From the NCBI GenBank assembly GCA_051306365.1, contig JBPPNC010000022.1, forward strand, positions 1 to 24,285: DNA of 24,285 nt, written 5' to 3'. A program made the position numbers and the translations under genes. Source of the DNA: Svornostia sp051306365 (lineage in GTDB: Bacteria; Actinomycetota; Thermoleophilia; Solirubrobacterales; Solirubrobacteraceae). This document shows positions 10,285-16,292 of the stretch, piece after piece. The notes beneath the pieces are model-generated. The model made no database searches and had not been told where the DNA came from. It saw only the letters and a program-made list of their open reading frames with translations. How positions within the stretch are numbered: position 1 is the stretch's first letter; each line of letters begins with the position of its first letter.

Positions 10285-11356
10285 CTTCGAGGGCGACGCG
10301 GCCGCGGCGGACCTTTTCGAGGATCTGGTCGGCGGTCGCGGTCCAGACGAACGGTGTGGGGTCGTTGTTGGTGTTGGCGAGGTAGGCGTCGATCGTGGCG
10401 ATCAGGTCGGGCACGGAGTGGAAGATGCCGCGGCGGGTGGCCTTGTCCTCGAGCTTGCCGAAGAACCGCTCGACCATGTTCAGCCACGAGCTCGACGTCG
10501 GGATGAAGTGCAGGACAAACCGTGGGTGCTTGGCCAGCCACTTCTTGACGTTGGCGTGCTTGTGGGTTGAGTAGTTGTCGAGGATCAGGTGGATCTGCAG
10601 GCCTTCGGGGACCTCGCTGTCGATGACGCGCAGGAACTTCACGAACTCCTCGTGGCGGTGGCGTGGCATGCAGCGTCCGATCACCTCGCCGGTCAGCACG
10701 TCCAGGGCCGCGAACAGCGTCGTGGTGCCGTTGCGCTTGTAGTCGTGGGTCATCGTGCCGGCGCGGCCCTTCTTCATCGGCAACGAGGCCTGGGTGCGAT
10801 CCAGCGCCTGGATCTGGGACTTCTCATCCATGCACAGCACGACCGCCTGCGCCGGCGGGTTGAGGTACAGACCGACGACGTCGACGAGCTTCTCCTCGAA
10901 CTGCTGGTCGTTTGAGAGCTTGAAGGTCTTGACGCGGTGGGGGTGCAGACCGCGGGCCGACCAGACCCGCTGCACGGTGGCCGGACTGACGCCCTGCGCG
11001 GCGGCCATCGACCGACAGCTCCAGTGCGTCTCACCCTCGGGCTTGTCGTGCAGTGTCGCGCGGACGATCTCAGCGACCTTCTCCTGACCGATCTGCGGCT
11101 TGCGCCCGCGCCCGGACTTCACGCCGCCCAGGCCCTTCAAGCCCTCTGCCGCGAAGCGCTCGCGCCACGCCTTGACCGTCGCCGGCGACACACCAACCGT
11201 GACCCCGATTGCGGTGTTCGCCCGGCCCTCGGCGGCCAGCAACAACACCCGCGCGCGCTGCACCTCGCGATGGGCAGCCGTACCCGACCGCGACAGCTTC
11301 TCGAGCACCTCGCGCTGACTCTCGGTGATCGACATCGGCGGCGTGGGAAGACGCAT
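10271..11356 (-). CDS. IS630-family DDE transposase
   Basis: The 361-aa transposase cuts and pastes its own element at TA sites. The N-terminal half has two helix-turn-helix units (about residues 30-60: NTAIGVTVGVSPATVKAWRERF; about 100-125: SMAAAQGVSPATVQRVW) for end binding. The C-terminal DDE domain shows CMDEKSQIQAL (first Asp), LILDNYSTHK (second Asp) and SSWLNMVERFFGKLE (Glu), in IS630 order and spacing. No frameshift or stop is seen, so it may be active. ATG 11356 is preferred because a TAGGGT hexamer lies 5 nt upstream; GTG 11377 and ATG 11335 are also in frame. Length and layout are typical for actinobacterial IS630 copies. Confidence 0.93.
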   Translation of the reverse strand: MRLPTPPMSITESQREVLEKLSRSGTAAHREVQRARVLLLAAEGRANTAIGVTVGVSPATVKAWRERFAAEGLKGLGGVKSGRGRKPQIGQEKVAEIVRATLHDKPEGETHWSCRSMAAAQGVSPATVQRVWSARGLHPHRVKTFKLSNDQQFEEKLVDVVGLYLNPPAQAVVLCMDEKSQIQALDRTQASLPMKKGRAGTMTHDYKRNGTTTLFAALDVLTGEVIGRCMPRHRHEEFVKFLRVIDSEVPEGLQIHLILDNYSTHKHANVKKWLAKHPRFVLHFIPTSSSWLNMVERFFGKLEDKATRRGIFHSVPDLIATIDAYLANTNNDPTPFVWTATADQILEKVRRGRVALEAITN

Positions 11357-11370
11357 GCCACACCCTACCG

Positions 11371-11400
11371 CAAACACCAGCTAATTACGAGACATCACAC
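11371..11400 (-). repeat. Right terminal inverted repeat of the IS630 element
   Basis: This pairs with 10255-10284. It lies immediately upstream of the transposase promoter region and abuts the TA duplication at 11401-11402. Its last base (11400) supplies the third position of the neighbouring gene's TAG stop. Confidence 0.85.
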
Positions 11401-11765
11401 TAGGCGAGCAGGTCCATGCCGTCCCGCACGGTGTCCCGCACGCGCTGCAGCTGCTCGACCTTCCGCGCGAGCTCCGGCGGGGTGTAGCAGTGGACCTCCG
11501 CCGCGCCGCGCATCTCCCGGGTGTCCCACAGGGATCCGCACTGGTGGACGCGCTCAAGCCACGGTATGCCGTCGAAGTGCTCGCTCACGAGCACGACGAC
11601 GTACTCGGGGCCACGCTCGCGCTGCGGCCCCGCGCCGCGTGCATCGGCGAGCCGGGCGCCGCCGAGGTGGGCGCCGTCCAATTGCCAGCGATCCCCGACG
11701 CGGCGCAGGTAGCGCCGCAGCTCGGGGACGTTCAGCTCAGCGAGGGATCCGGGCTCAGAACTCAT
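11400..11765 (-). CDS. Nucleotidyltransferase-like protein, catalytic acids apparently lost
   Basis: The 121-aa protein resembles minimal nucleotidyltransferases (MNT/KNTase fold) by recall. A GGARLADARGAG segment stands where GSxARG normally lies, then the strand YVVVLVSEHFDG, then PWLERVHQ and a C-terminal CYTPPELARKVEQ...GMDLL helix pattern. The usual D-x-D/E metal ligands before the strand are not seen: the equivalent stretch reads GPEYVVV, so catalysis is doubtful. ATG 11765 overlaps the end of the upstream M16 protease gene by 11 nt, so the two are translationally coupled. The TAG stop spans the junction with the IS630 element (its last base comes from the IS), but the protein is unchanged. 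Family assignment is moderate. Confidence 0.6.
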   Translation of the reverse strand: MSSEPGSLAELNVPELRRYLRRVGDRWQLDGAHLGGARLADARGAGPQRERGPEYVVVLVSEHFDGIPWLERVHQCGSLWDTREMRGAAEVHCYTPPELARKVEQLQRVRDTVRDGMDLLA

Positions 11766-12999
11766 CAGCGCTGTGCGGGCCGACGCACGCCACCGCGAGC
11801 GTATCGGCCACGTCACGCGCCACAGTGGCGACGTCGTCGAAGCTGACGTCGTCGATCGCGCGGATCACGGCGTCGGGGTCGATCGGCTCTCCGAACACGA
11901 TCGACTGGTACGCGGCGGTGCGCGCGACCGCGCCCGAGTTCTCAAAGCTCAGGACGAGCCGGCCGCTGGCGTACGCGCGCGCCCGCTCGACCTCCTCCTC
12001 CTTGGGCCCGTCGGTGCGGAGCTCGTCGACGATCTCACGCATCCGCGTGTAGGCCTCCACGCACTTGCTCGACTCCAGGCCGCTGCCGAGCTGCAGGATC
12101 GGCGTGTCCGCGTACGCGTGGTCCACCGCCCACACCGAATAACAGAGGCCGCGCTGCTCGCGGATCTCGTCGAACAGGCGCGAGCCCATCGAGCCGCCGA
12201 GCAGGGTGCTGTAGATCTTCAGCGCGGCGCGCTCTGCGGGGTTCTTGACGTCGATCTTCGGCTGATACTGCATCCGCAGATGCGACTGGTTGCTGTCGCG
12301 CTCCTCGACCATGATCTCGGGACGCAGCGCGGGCGCCGGGTCGTACGCCGGCGGCGGGGACAGGGTGGGGAAGCGCTCGAGCAGCTCACCGACCGCGCCG
12401 TCGTCGAGGTGGTCGACGTTGCCGACGAGGTACGCCCCACCGCGGGTGCCCGACCACTGCCGCTCGCGGAAGGCGACGATGCCGTCACGCGTGAACGTGC
12501 GCAGGTGCTCCTCCGGGCCGAGGACGGTGCGCCCGAGGGGGTGCTCGCCGAAGGTGGCCGTGTCGATCAGGTCGGCGGCGACGGACGCGGGCTGGTCCTT
12601 GTACCGCTGGATCTCCTGGATGACGACGCCGCGTTCGCGGTCGAGTTCGTCGGCCTCGAGGATGGGGCGCCCTGCGAAGTCGCTGAGGAGGTCGAGCGCC
12701 TCCATCGCCTTCTCGGCGCGTGCCGTCACATGGAAGGCGACGAGGTCATGACTCGTGAACGCGTTGAGCACGGCGCCGAGCCGCTCGGCCGTCTCGTTGA
12801 CGTCGCGGTAGTGCGGGTACTTCTCACCCCCCTTGAACACGAGGTGCTCGAGGAAGTGGGCCATGCCGTTCTCCTCGGGGCGCTCGGTCCGTGCGCCGGC
12901 GTCGAACGCGACGAGGATGGTGATCGCGCGGGTGCCCTCGAGGCCGATGCGGTGCACGGGCAGGCCGTTGCGCAGCGTGGAGGAGGTGATCTGCGGCAT
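11755..12999 (-). CDS. M16-family zinc metallopeptidase (processing-peptidase-like)
   Basis: The 414-aa protein is a single-chain member of the M16B (PqqL/YmxG/mitochondrial processing peptidase beta-like) family. The inverted zinc motif HxxEH is present as HFLEH (about residues 45-49, preceded by ERPEENGMA), with the downstream Glu in VVIQEIQRYKD. The second M16 domain carries the YSTLLGGSMGSRLFDEIREQRGLCYSVWA signature. No signal peptide is seen, so it is likely cytoplasmic. In Firmicutes and actinobacteria, relatives often lie next to pnp or rpsO; here the partner is a nucleotidyltransferase-like gene. ATG 12999 is chosen because the family N-terminus starts there and TACCCT lies 6 nt upstream. 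The longer open frame to 13146 adds unrelated acyltransferase-like sequence. Confidence 0.92.
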   Translation of the reverse strand: MPQITSSTLRNGLPVHRIGLEGTRAITILVAFDAGARTERPEENGMAHFLEHLVFKGGEKYPHYRDVNETAERLGAVLNAFTSHDLVAFHVTARAEKAMEALDLLSDFAGRPILEADELDRERGVVIQEIQRYKDQPASVAADLIDTATFGEHPLGRTVLGPEEHLRTFTRDGIVAFRERQWSGTRGGAYLVGNVDHLDDGAVGELLERFPTLSPPPAYDPAPALRPEIMVEERDSNQSHLRMQYQPKIDVKNPAERAALKIYSTLLGGSMGSRLFDEIREQRGLCYSVWAVDHAYADTPILQLGSGLESSKCVEAYTRMREIVDELRTDGPKEEEVERARAYASGRLVLSFENSGAVARTAAYQSIVFGEPIDPDAVIRAIDDVSFDDVATVARDVADTLAVACVGPHSADEF

Positions 13000-13005
13000 G
13001 CGCTG

Positions 13006-13011
13006 AGGGTA
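13006..13011 (-). promoter_or_regulatory. -10 element (TACCCT) of a leaderless M16 protease promoter
   Basis: On the minus strand TACCCT ends 6 nt before ATG 12999, with no Shine-Dalgarno sequence between. It lies inside an older, acyltransferase-like reading frame. Confidence 0.55.
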
Positions 13012-13164
13012 GTCGACCGGGAAGCGCGCCCCGGCGGCCGAACCGGAGGCCACCGCACCGGCGGCGACCACGCTGTGGGCGCCGATCTCGGCGCCCGGCA
13101 GCGCGATGCTGCTGCCCCAGAGCCACACGTTGTCCTCGATCACCACCGGGTACTCTTCGGCTCG
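13012..13164 (-). pseudogene. Fragment of a left-handed beta-helix (hexapeptide) acyltransferase
   Basis: From an in-frame TGA at 13165-13167 an open stretch of about 50 codons runs straight into the M16 start. It contains VVIEDNVWLWGSSIALPGAE followed by IGAHSVVAAGAVASG. This is the hexapeptide-repeat coil ([LIV]-G-x4 periodicity) that ends LbetaH acetyltransferases (typical form: NVWIG..A.VLPGV.IG..SVVAAGSVV). The rest of such an enzyme is absent, so this is a 3' remnant. It could alternatively be read as an N-terminal extension of the M16 protein, but the M16 promoter lies inside it and the family starts at MPQITSS. Confidence 0.5.
13151..13156 (+). promoter_or_regulatory. -10-like element (TACTCT) upstream of the ftsE leader
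   Basis: TACTCT lies in the 11-mer GGGTACTCTTC, which also occurs at 6611-6621 except for its first flank. A start about 7 nt downstream would place the transcript's 5' end at the beginning of the inverted repeats that precede ftsE. Confidence 0.35.
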
Positions 13165-13230
13165 TCAGGCGCCGGCCGGCGAAAGTCCTGCAAGGAGGTT
13201 TGCAGCGAGGGGCGGTCAGAGGCCTGACCG
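13164..13230 (+). other. Cluster of inverted repeats, possible structured ftsE leader RNA
   Basis: Three successive dyads lie here: a perfect 12-bp palindrome CGCCGGCCGGCG (13170-13181), a hairpin CTGCAA/TTGCAG (13188-13205) whose 6-nt loop is the Shine-Dalgarno-like GGAGGT, and a 7-bp hairpin CGGTCAG/CTGACCG (13213-13230). In addition, GTCAGGC at 13164-13170 is perfectly complementary to GCCTGAC at 13222-13228, so it competes with the third hairpin for the same bases. The arrangement suggests an attenuator or small RNA between TACTCT (13151) and the ftsE promoter. No known RNA family is recognised. Confidence 0.35.
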
Positions 13231-13231
13231 G

Positions 13232-13237
13232 TAGCCT
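13232..13237 (+). promoter_or_regulatory. -10 element (TAGCCT) of ftsE
   Basis: TAGCCT ends 11 nt before ATG 13249. It directly abuts the 7-bp hairpin at 13213-13230, which would overlay the spacer or -35 region and could act as an operator. Confidence 0.5.
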
Positions 13238-13248
13238 GATCCGTCGAT

Positions 13249-14151
13249 ATGCCCGCTTCTGAACGCATCCGACACCGTCCGGAGCACGCCCGCCGGCGCG
13301 CTCAGGGCCAGCCCGTTGCGCCCCCGGCGCGCGCGGCTGCCACCCCGCCCGATCCCCGCAACGTGGTCGAGTTCCGGGACGTCACGAAGGCGTACCCCGG
13401 CACGGATGTGGGCCTCGAAGGAGCGACGTTCAACGTCCGGCGCGGTGAGTTCGTCTTCCTCGTCGGCTCCACCGGCTCGGGCAAGTCGACGATCATGCGC
13501 CTGCTCATCAAGGAGCGGGAGCCCACGAGCGGTGAGATCCGTGTCGCGGGCCGCAGCCTCGCGGACCTCAAGCACAAGCAGGTCCCGTATTACCGCCGCA
13601 ACCTCGGGGTCGTCTTCCAGGACTTCAAGCTCCTGCCGAACCGCACCGTGCACGACAACGTCGCGTATGCGCTGTCGGCCACGGGCGCGTCGCGCAAGGA
13701 GATCCGCTCGAAGGTGCCGGACATCCTCCGCCTCACCGGCCTCGCCACGAAGCTGCACAACTACCCGGATCAGCTCTCCGGCGGCGAGCAGCAGCGCGTC
13801 AGCGTGGCACGCGCGTTCGTCAACCACCCGCCGCTCCTGCTGGCCGACGAGCCGACGGGCAACCTCGATCCCAAGACGTCGATCGGGATCATGCAGCTGC
13901 TCTACCGCATCAACCGCACCGGCACGACGGTCGTCGTCGCGACGCACGACGCGCAGCTCGTCAACCGCGCGCGTCGCCGCGTCATCGAGCTGCACGCCGG
14001 CCGGATCGTCCGTGACGAGGCCACCGGCCTGTACGCGCCGACCGAGCAGAGCACGAAGGAGTTCGGCGCCATGATCAAGCCGCCGACCGACGAGTTCGAG
14101 GCGATCATGGACTCGACCTTCCCGACCGACATCCCGCCGCGGGAGATCTAG
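13249..14151 (+). CDS. ftsE: Cell division ATP-binding protein FtsE
   Basis: FtsE is the cytoplasmic ATPase of the FtsEX complex, which couples ATP hydrolysis at the divisome to activation of peptidoglycan hydrolases. All ABC motifs are present: Walker A GSTGSGKST (73-81), Q-loop VVFQDFKLL (Gln124), signature LSGGEQQR (176-183), Walker B LLLADEPTG (196-204) and His233 (ATHD). The 300-aa product is longer than usual (about 220-230). There is a basic, Ala/Pro-rich N-terminal extension of about 37 residues and a C-terminal tail of about 45 residues after the ABC core. The ATG at 13249 is supported by TAGCCT 11 nt upstream, but an unusual downstream start cannot be excluded. ftsX begins 3 nt after the stop. 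Confidence 0.95.
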   Translation: MPASERIRHRPEHARRRAQGQPVAPPARAAATPPDPRNVVEFRDVTKAYPGTDVGLEGATFNVRRGEFVFLVGSTGSGKSTIMRLLIKEREPTSGEIRVAGRSLADLKHKQVPYYRRNLGVVFQDFKLLPNRTVHDNVAYALSATGASRKEIRSKVPDILRLTGLATKLHNYPDQLSGGEQQRVSVARAFVNHPPLLLADEPTGNLDPKTSIGIMQLLYRINRTGTTVVVATHDAQLVNRARRRVIELHAGRIVRDEATGLYAPTEQSTKEFGAMIKPPTDEFEAIMDSTFPTDIPPREI

Positions 14152-14154
14152 CCC

Positions 14155-15042
14155 ATGTTCTTCGTCCGCGAGGCGTGGCGCTCGCTGCAGCGCAACGCCG
14201 TTCCCTCGTTCGCCGCGATGGCTTCGGTCGTTGTGACGATGCTCGTCCTCGGGGTGTTCATCCCGATCATCCAGGCCACCACCGGCGCCGCGAATGAGGT
14301 GCGCAGCAAGGTGCTCGTCGATGTCTACCTCAAGACGAACGCGAAGGATGCGGACGTCGAGCGCGTCCGCCAGGTCCTCGCCGAGGACACGCCGCACGTG
14401 GGGAACGTGACCTTCGTGAGCAAGGCCGACGCATACGCCGAGGAGAAGAAGCGCAACCCCGAGGCGTACGAGCTGCTGGGTTCCAACCCGCTGCCGGACA
14501 CGTTCCGCGTGACCCCGGACAAGCCGGAGAACGTGCAGGCGCTGCGCGACGCGCTGGCCCCGCTGACCGCCAGCGGCGCCCGGACGACCACCGATCCGTC
14601 GATCGAAGAGGTCCGCAACCGGCGCGAGGAGACGGACAAGATCCTCTCCGCGACCCGCGTGGTGAAGCTCACCGTCGGCGTCCTGGCGGTCCTGCTCGTC
14701 CTGGCGAGCGTGCTGCTGATCGCCAACACCATCCGCCTGTCGCTGTTCGCGCGGCGGCGTGAGGTGGAGGTCATGAAGCTCGTCGGCGCGACGGACTGGT
14801 TCATCCGCTGGCCGTTCATCATCGAGGGCATCCTCGTCGGCGCGATGGGCGGGATCATGGCGGTGCTGCTGCTCGGGGTCGGCAAGGTCGCACTGCTCGA
14901 CCCGCTGGCTGCGGACTTCGCGCTGCTGAGCTCGCCGGAGACCATCAACTTCGCGCTGCTCATCGCGGTGATCCTCGGCGCGAGCGTCGGCGTGGCCGCC
15001 CTCGGGTCCGGCCTGTCACTCCGCCGCTTCCTGCGGGTTTAG
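14155..15042 (+). CDS. ftsX: Cell division protein FtsX (permease-like subunit)
   Basis: The 295-aa membrane partner of FtsE. The topology is typical: a short cytoplasmic N-terminus (FFVREAWRSLQRN), TM1 (about 20-40), a large extracellular loop (about 41-168) that contacts wall hydrolases or their regulators, then TM2 (about 175-195), TM3 (about 222-245) and TM4 (about 265-285). The conserved cytoplasmic segment FARRREVEVMKLVGATDWFI between TM2 and TM3 is the FtsX hallmark that contacts FtsE. It is co-transcribed with ftsE (3-nt gap). The extracellular protease encoded next could act in the same compartment, but a functional link is inference. Confidence 0.95.
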   Translation: MFFVREAWRSLQRNAVPSFAAMASVVVTMLVLGVFIPIIQATTGAANEVRSKVLVDVYLKTNAKDADVERVRQVLAEDTPHVGNVTFVSKADAYAEEKKRNPEAYELLGSNPLPDTFRVTPDKPENVQALRDALAPLTASGARTTTDPSIEEVRNRREETDKILSATRVVKLTVGVLAVLLVLASVLLIANTIRLSLFARRREVEVMKLVGATDWFIRWPFIIEGILVGAMGGIMAVLLLGVGKVALLDPLAADFALLSSPETINFALLIAVILGASVGVAALGSGLSLRRFLRV

Positions 15043-15084
15043 ATTCGTTGAGGCGACGGAGGGCTGCCCTTTAGGTGGCTCTCC

Positions 15085-15090
15085 TACCCT
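15085..15090 (+). promoter_or_regulatory. -10 element (TACCCT) of a leaderless S41 protease promoter
   Basis: TACCCT ends 8 nt before ATG 15099, giving a predicted mRNA 5' end at or near the start codon. It lies in the 56-nt gap after ftsX. Confidence 0.6.
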
Positions 15091-15098
15091 CGAAATCC

Positions 15099-16292
15099 AT
15101 GTCCCGCCCGCGTCGGTCCACGCTGCTCCTCGTCCTGCTGCTGCCGGTCGTGCTCGTCGCCGGCATCTGGCTGGGAGGGCACCCGACGACGTTGCCGGGG
15201 CCGGTCCGCGACGCGCTCGTCGACGACCAGGTCGCGGTCGTCGCCGAGGCGATGGACCGGGTGGGCGACGACTACTACCGCAAGGTCTCCGACGACGACC
15301 TCGCCGACGCGGCCGTCGGTGGCATGGTCTCGTCGCTGAAGGACCGCTTCAGCGCGTACTTCGACCCGAAGGAGTACGCGAGCTATCAGGACGCGACCAA
15401 CAGCCAGTTCAGCGGCGTCGGGCTCGGCGTGCAGGGCGACGACGCCGGACTCCGGATCGCGACGGTGTACGACGACTCGCCGGCGAAGGAGGCCGGGCTG
15501 AAGGCGGGCGACGTCATCGTCGCCGCCAACGGCCGCTCCCTGAAGGGCAAGCCTGAAGAGGCGTCGACCGCGCTCATCAAGGGCCCGGCGGGCACCGAGG
15601 TGACGCTGACGATCCAACGCGGTGACCGCGAGTTCGAGAAGAAGATGGAACGCGCACGGATCATCGTGCCCGCGGTCGACAGCCGCACCGTCAAGACGCC
15701 GGACGGCGAGATGGCCGTCATCAGCCTCGCCTCGTTCTCCAGTGGCGCGCACGGCGAGCTGTACGCCGCCATCCAGCAGGCCGAGAAGGACGGGGCCAAG
15801 GGCATGGTGTTCGACCTGCGCGGCAACCCCGGCGGGCTCGTGAGCGAGGCGCGGCTCGTGGCGAGTGCGTTCCTCGAGGACGGCCCGATCGTCACCACGC
15901 GCGGGCGCAACGTCCCGACGCGCACGCTCGATGCGACGGGTGACCCGGTGGCGCCGAAGATCCCGGTCGTCGTGCTGGTCGACAAGGGCAGCGCCTCTGC
16001 CGCGGAGATCGTGGCCGGCGCGCTGCAGGACCGCGACCGCGCGACGCTCGTCGGGGAGGCGACGTACGGCAAGGGCGTCTTCCAGGAGGTCACCCCGCTG
16101 CGCAACGGCGGCGCGCTCGACATCACCGTGGGCCGCTACTTCACGCCGAAGGGCCGCAACCTCGGCGGGGGTGGGGTGGCGCGCGGCGAGGGGCTGCAGC
16201 CCGACGTCAAGGCCAAGGACGACGCTGAGACGGCCGCCGATGAGGCGCTGAACCGCGCCGTGCGCGAGCTGCGTTCCGACCTGTCGTCGTGA
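15099..16292 (+). CDS. Carboxyl-terminal processing protease, S41 family (PDZ-containing)
   Basis: The 397-aa protein has an N-terminal signal or anchor (about 8-26, LLLVLLLPVVLVAGIW after SRPRRS), so the protease faces outside the membrane. An N-terminal helical cap is followed by a PDZ domain (about 100-175: GVGLGVQG, then SPAKEAGLKAGDVIVAANG) and the S41 catalytic core. The core shows LRGNPGGL, DKGSASAAEIVAGALQD with the likely nucleophile Ser300, and GEATYGKGVFQ with the general base Lys325. The 25-residue Ser-Lys spacing matches E. coli Prc as I recall it. CtpA/CtpB-type enzymes cleave regulatory or wall-hydrolase substrates. The gene follows ftsEX, as ctpB does in B. subtilis. The start is set by TACCCT 8 nt upstream; an ATG at 15075 lies before that promoter. 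Confidence 0.93.
   Translation: MSRPRRSTLLLVLLLPVVLVAGIWLGGHPTTLPGPVRDALVDDQVAVVAEAMDRVGDDYYRKVSDDDLADAAVGGMVSSLKDRFSAYFDPKEYASYQDATNSQFSGVGLGVQGDDAGLRIATVYDDSPAKEAGLKAGDVIVAANGRSLKGKPEEASTALIKGPAGTEVTLTIQRGDREFEKKMERARIIVPAVDSRTVKTPDGEMAVISLASFSSGAHGELYAAIQQAEKDGAKGMVFDLRGNPGGLVSEARLVASAFLEDGPIVTTRGRNVPTRTLDATGDPVAPKIPVVVLVDKGSASAAEIVAGALQDRDRATLVGEATYGKGVFQEVTPLRNGGALDITVGRYFTPKGRNLGGGGVARGEGLQPDVKAKDDAETAADEALNRAVRELRSDLSS

Larger units (their letters stand above)
10255..11400 (-). mobile_element. IS630-family insertion sequence (1146 bp)
   Basis: The element is bounded by TA dinucleotides (10253-10254 and 11401-11402), the target duplication of the IS630/Tc1/mariner superfamily. The terminal 30 bp at the two ends are inverted repeats with 21 of 30 matches, including GTG at the tips and the blocks GTCTC, TTAG and TGGTG. 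Removing the element and one TA restores the sequence aacCTAGgcg, so the target was CTAG, the preferred IS630 site. One intact transposase on the minus strand fills nearly the whole element. Insertion fell between two convergent genes and rebuilds the stop codon of the right-hand one. Confidence 0.93.
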
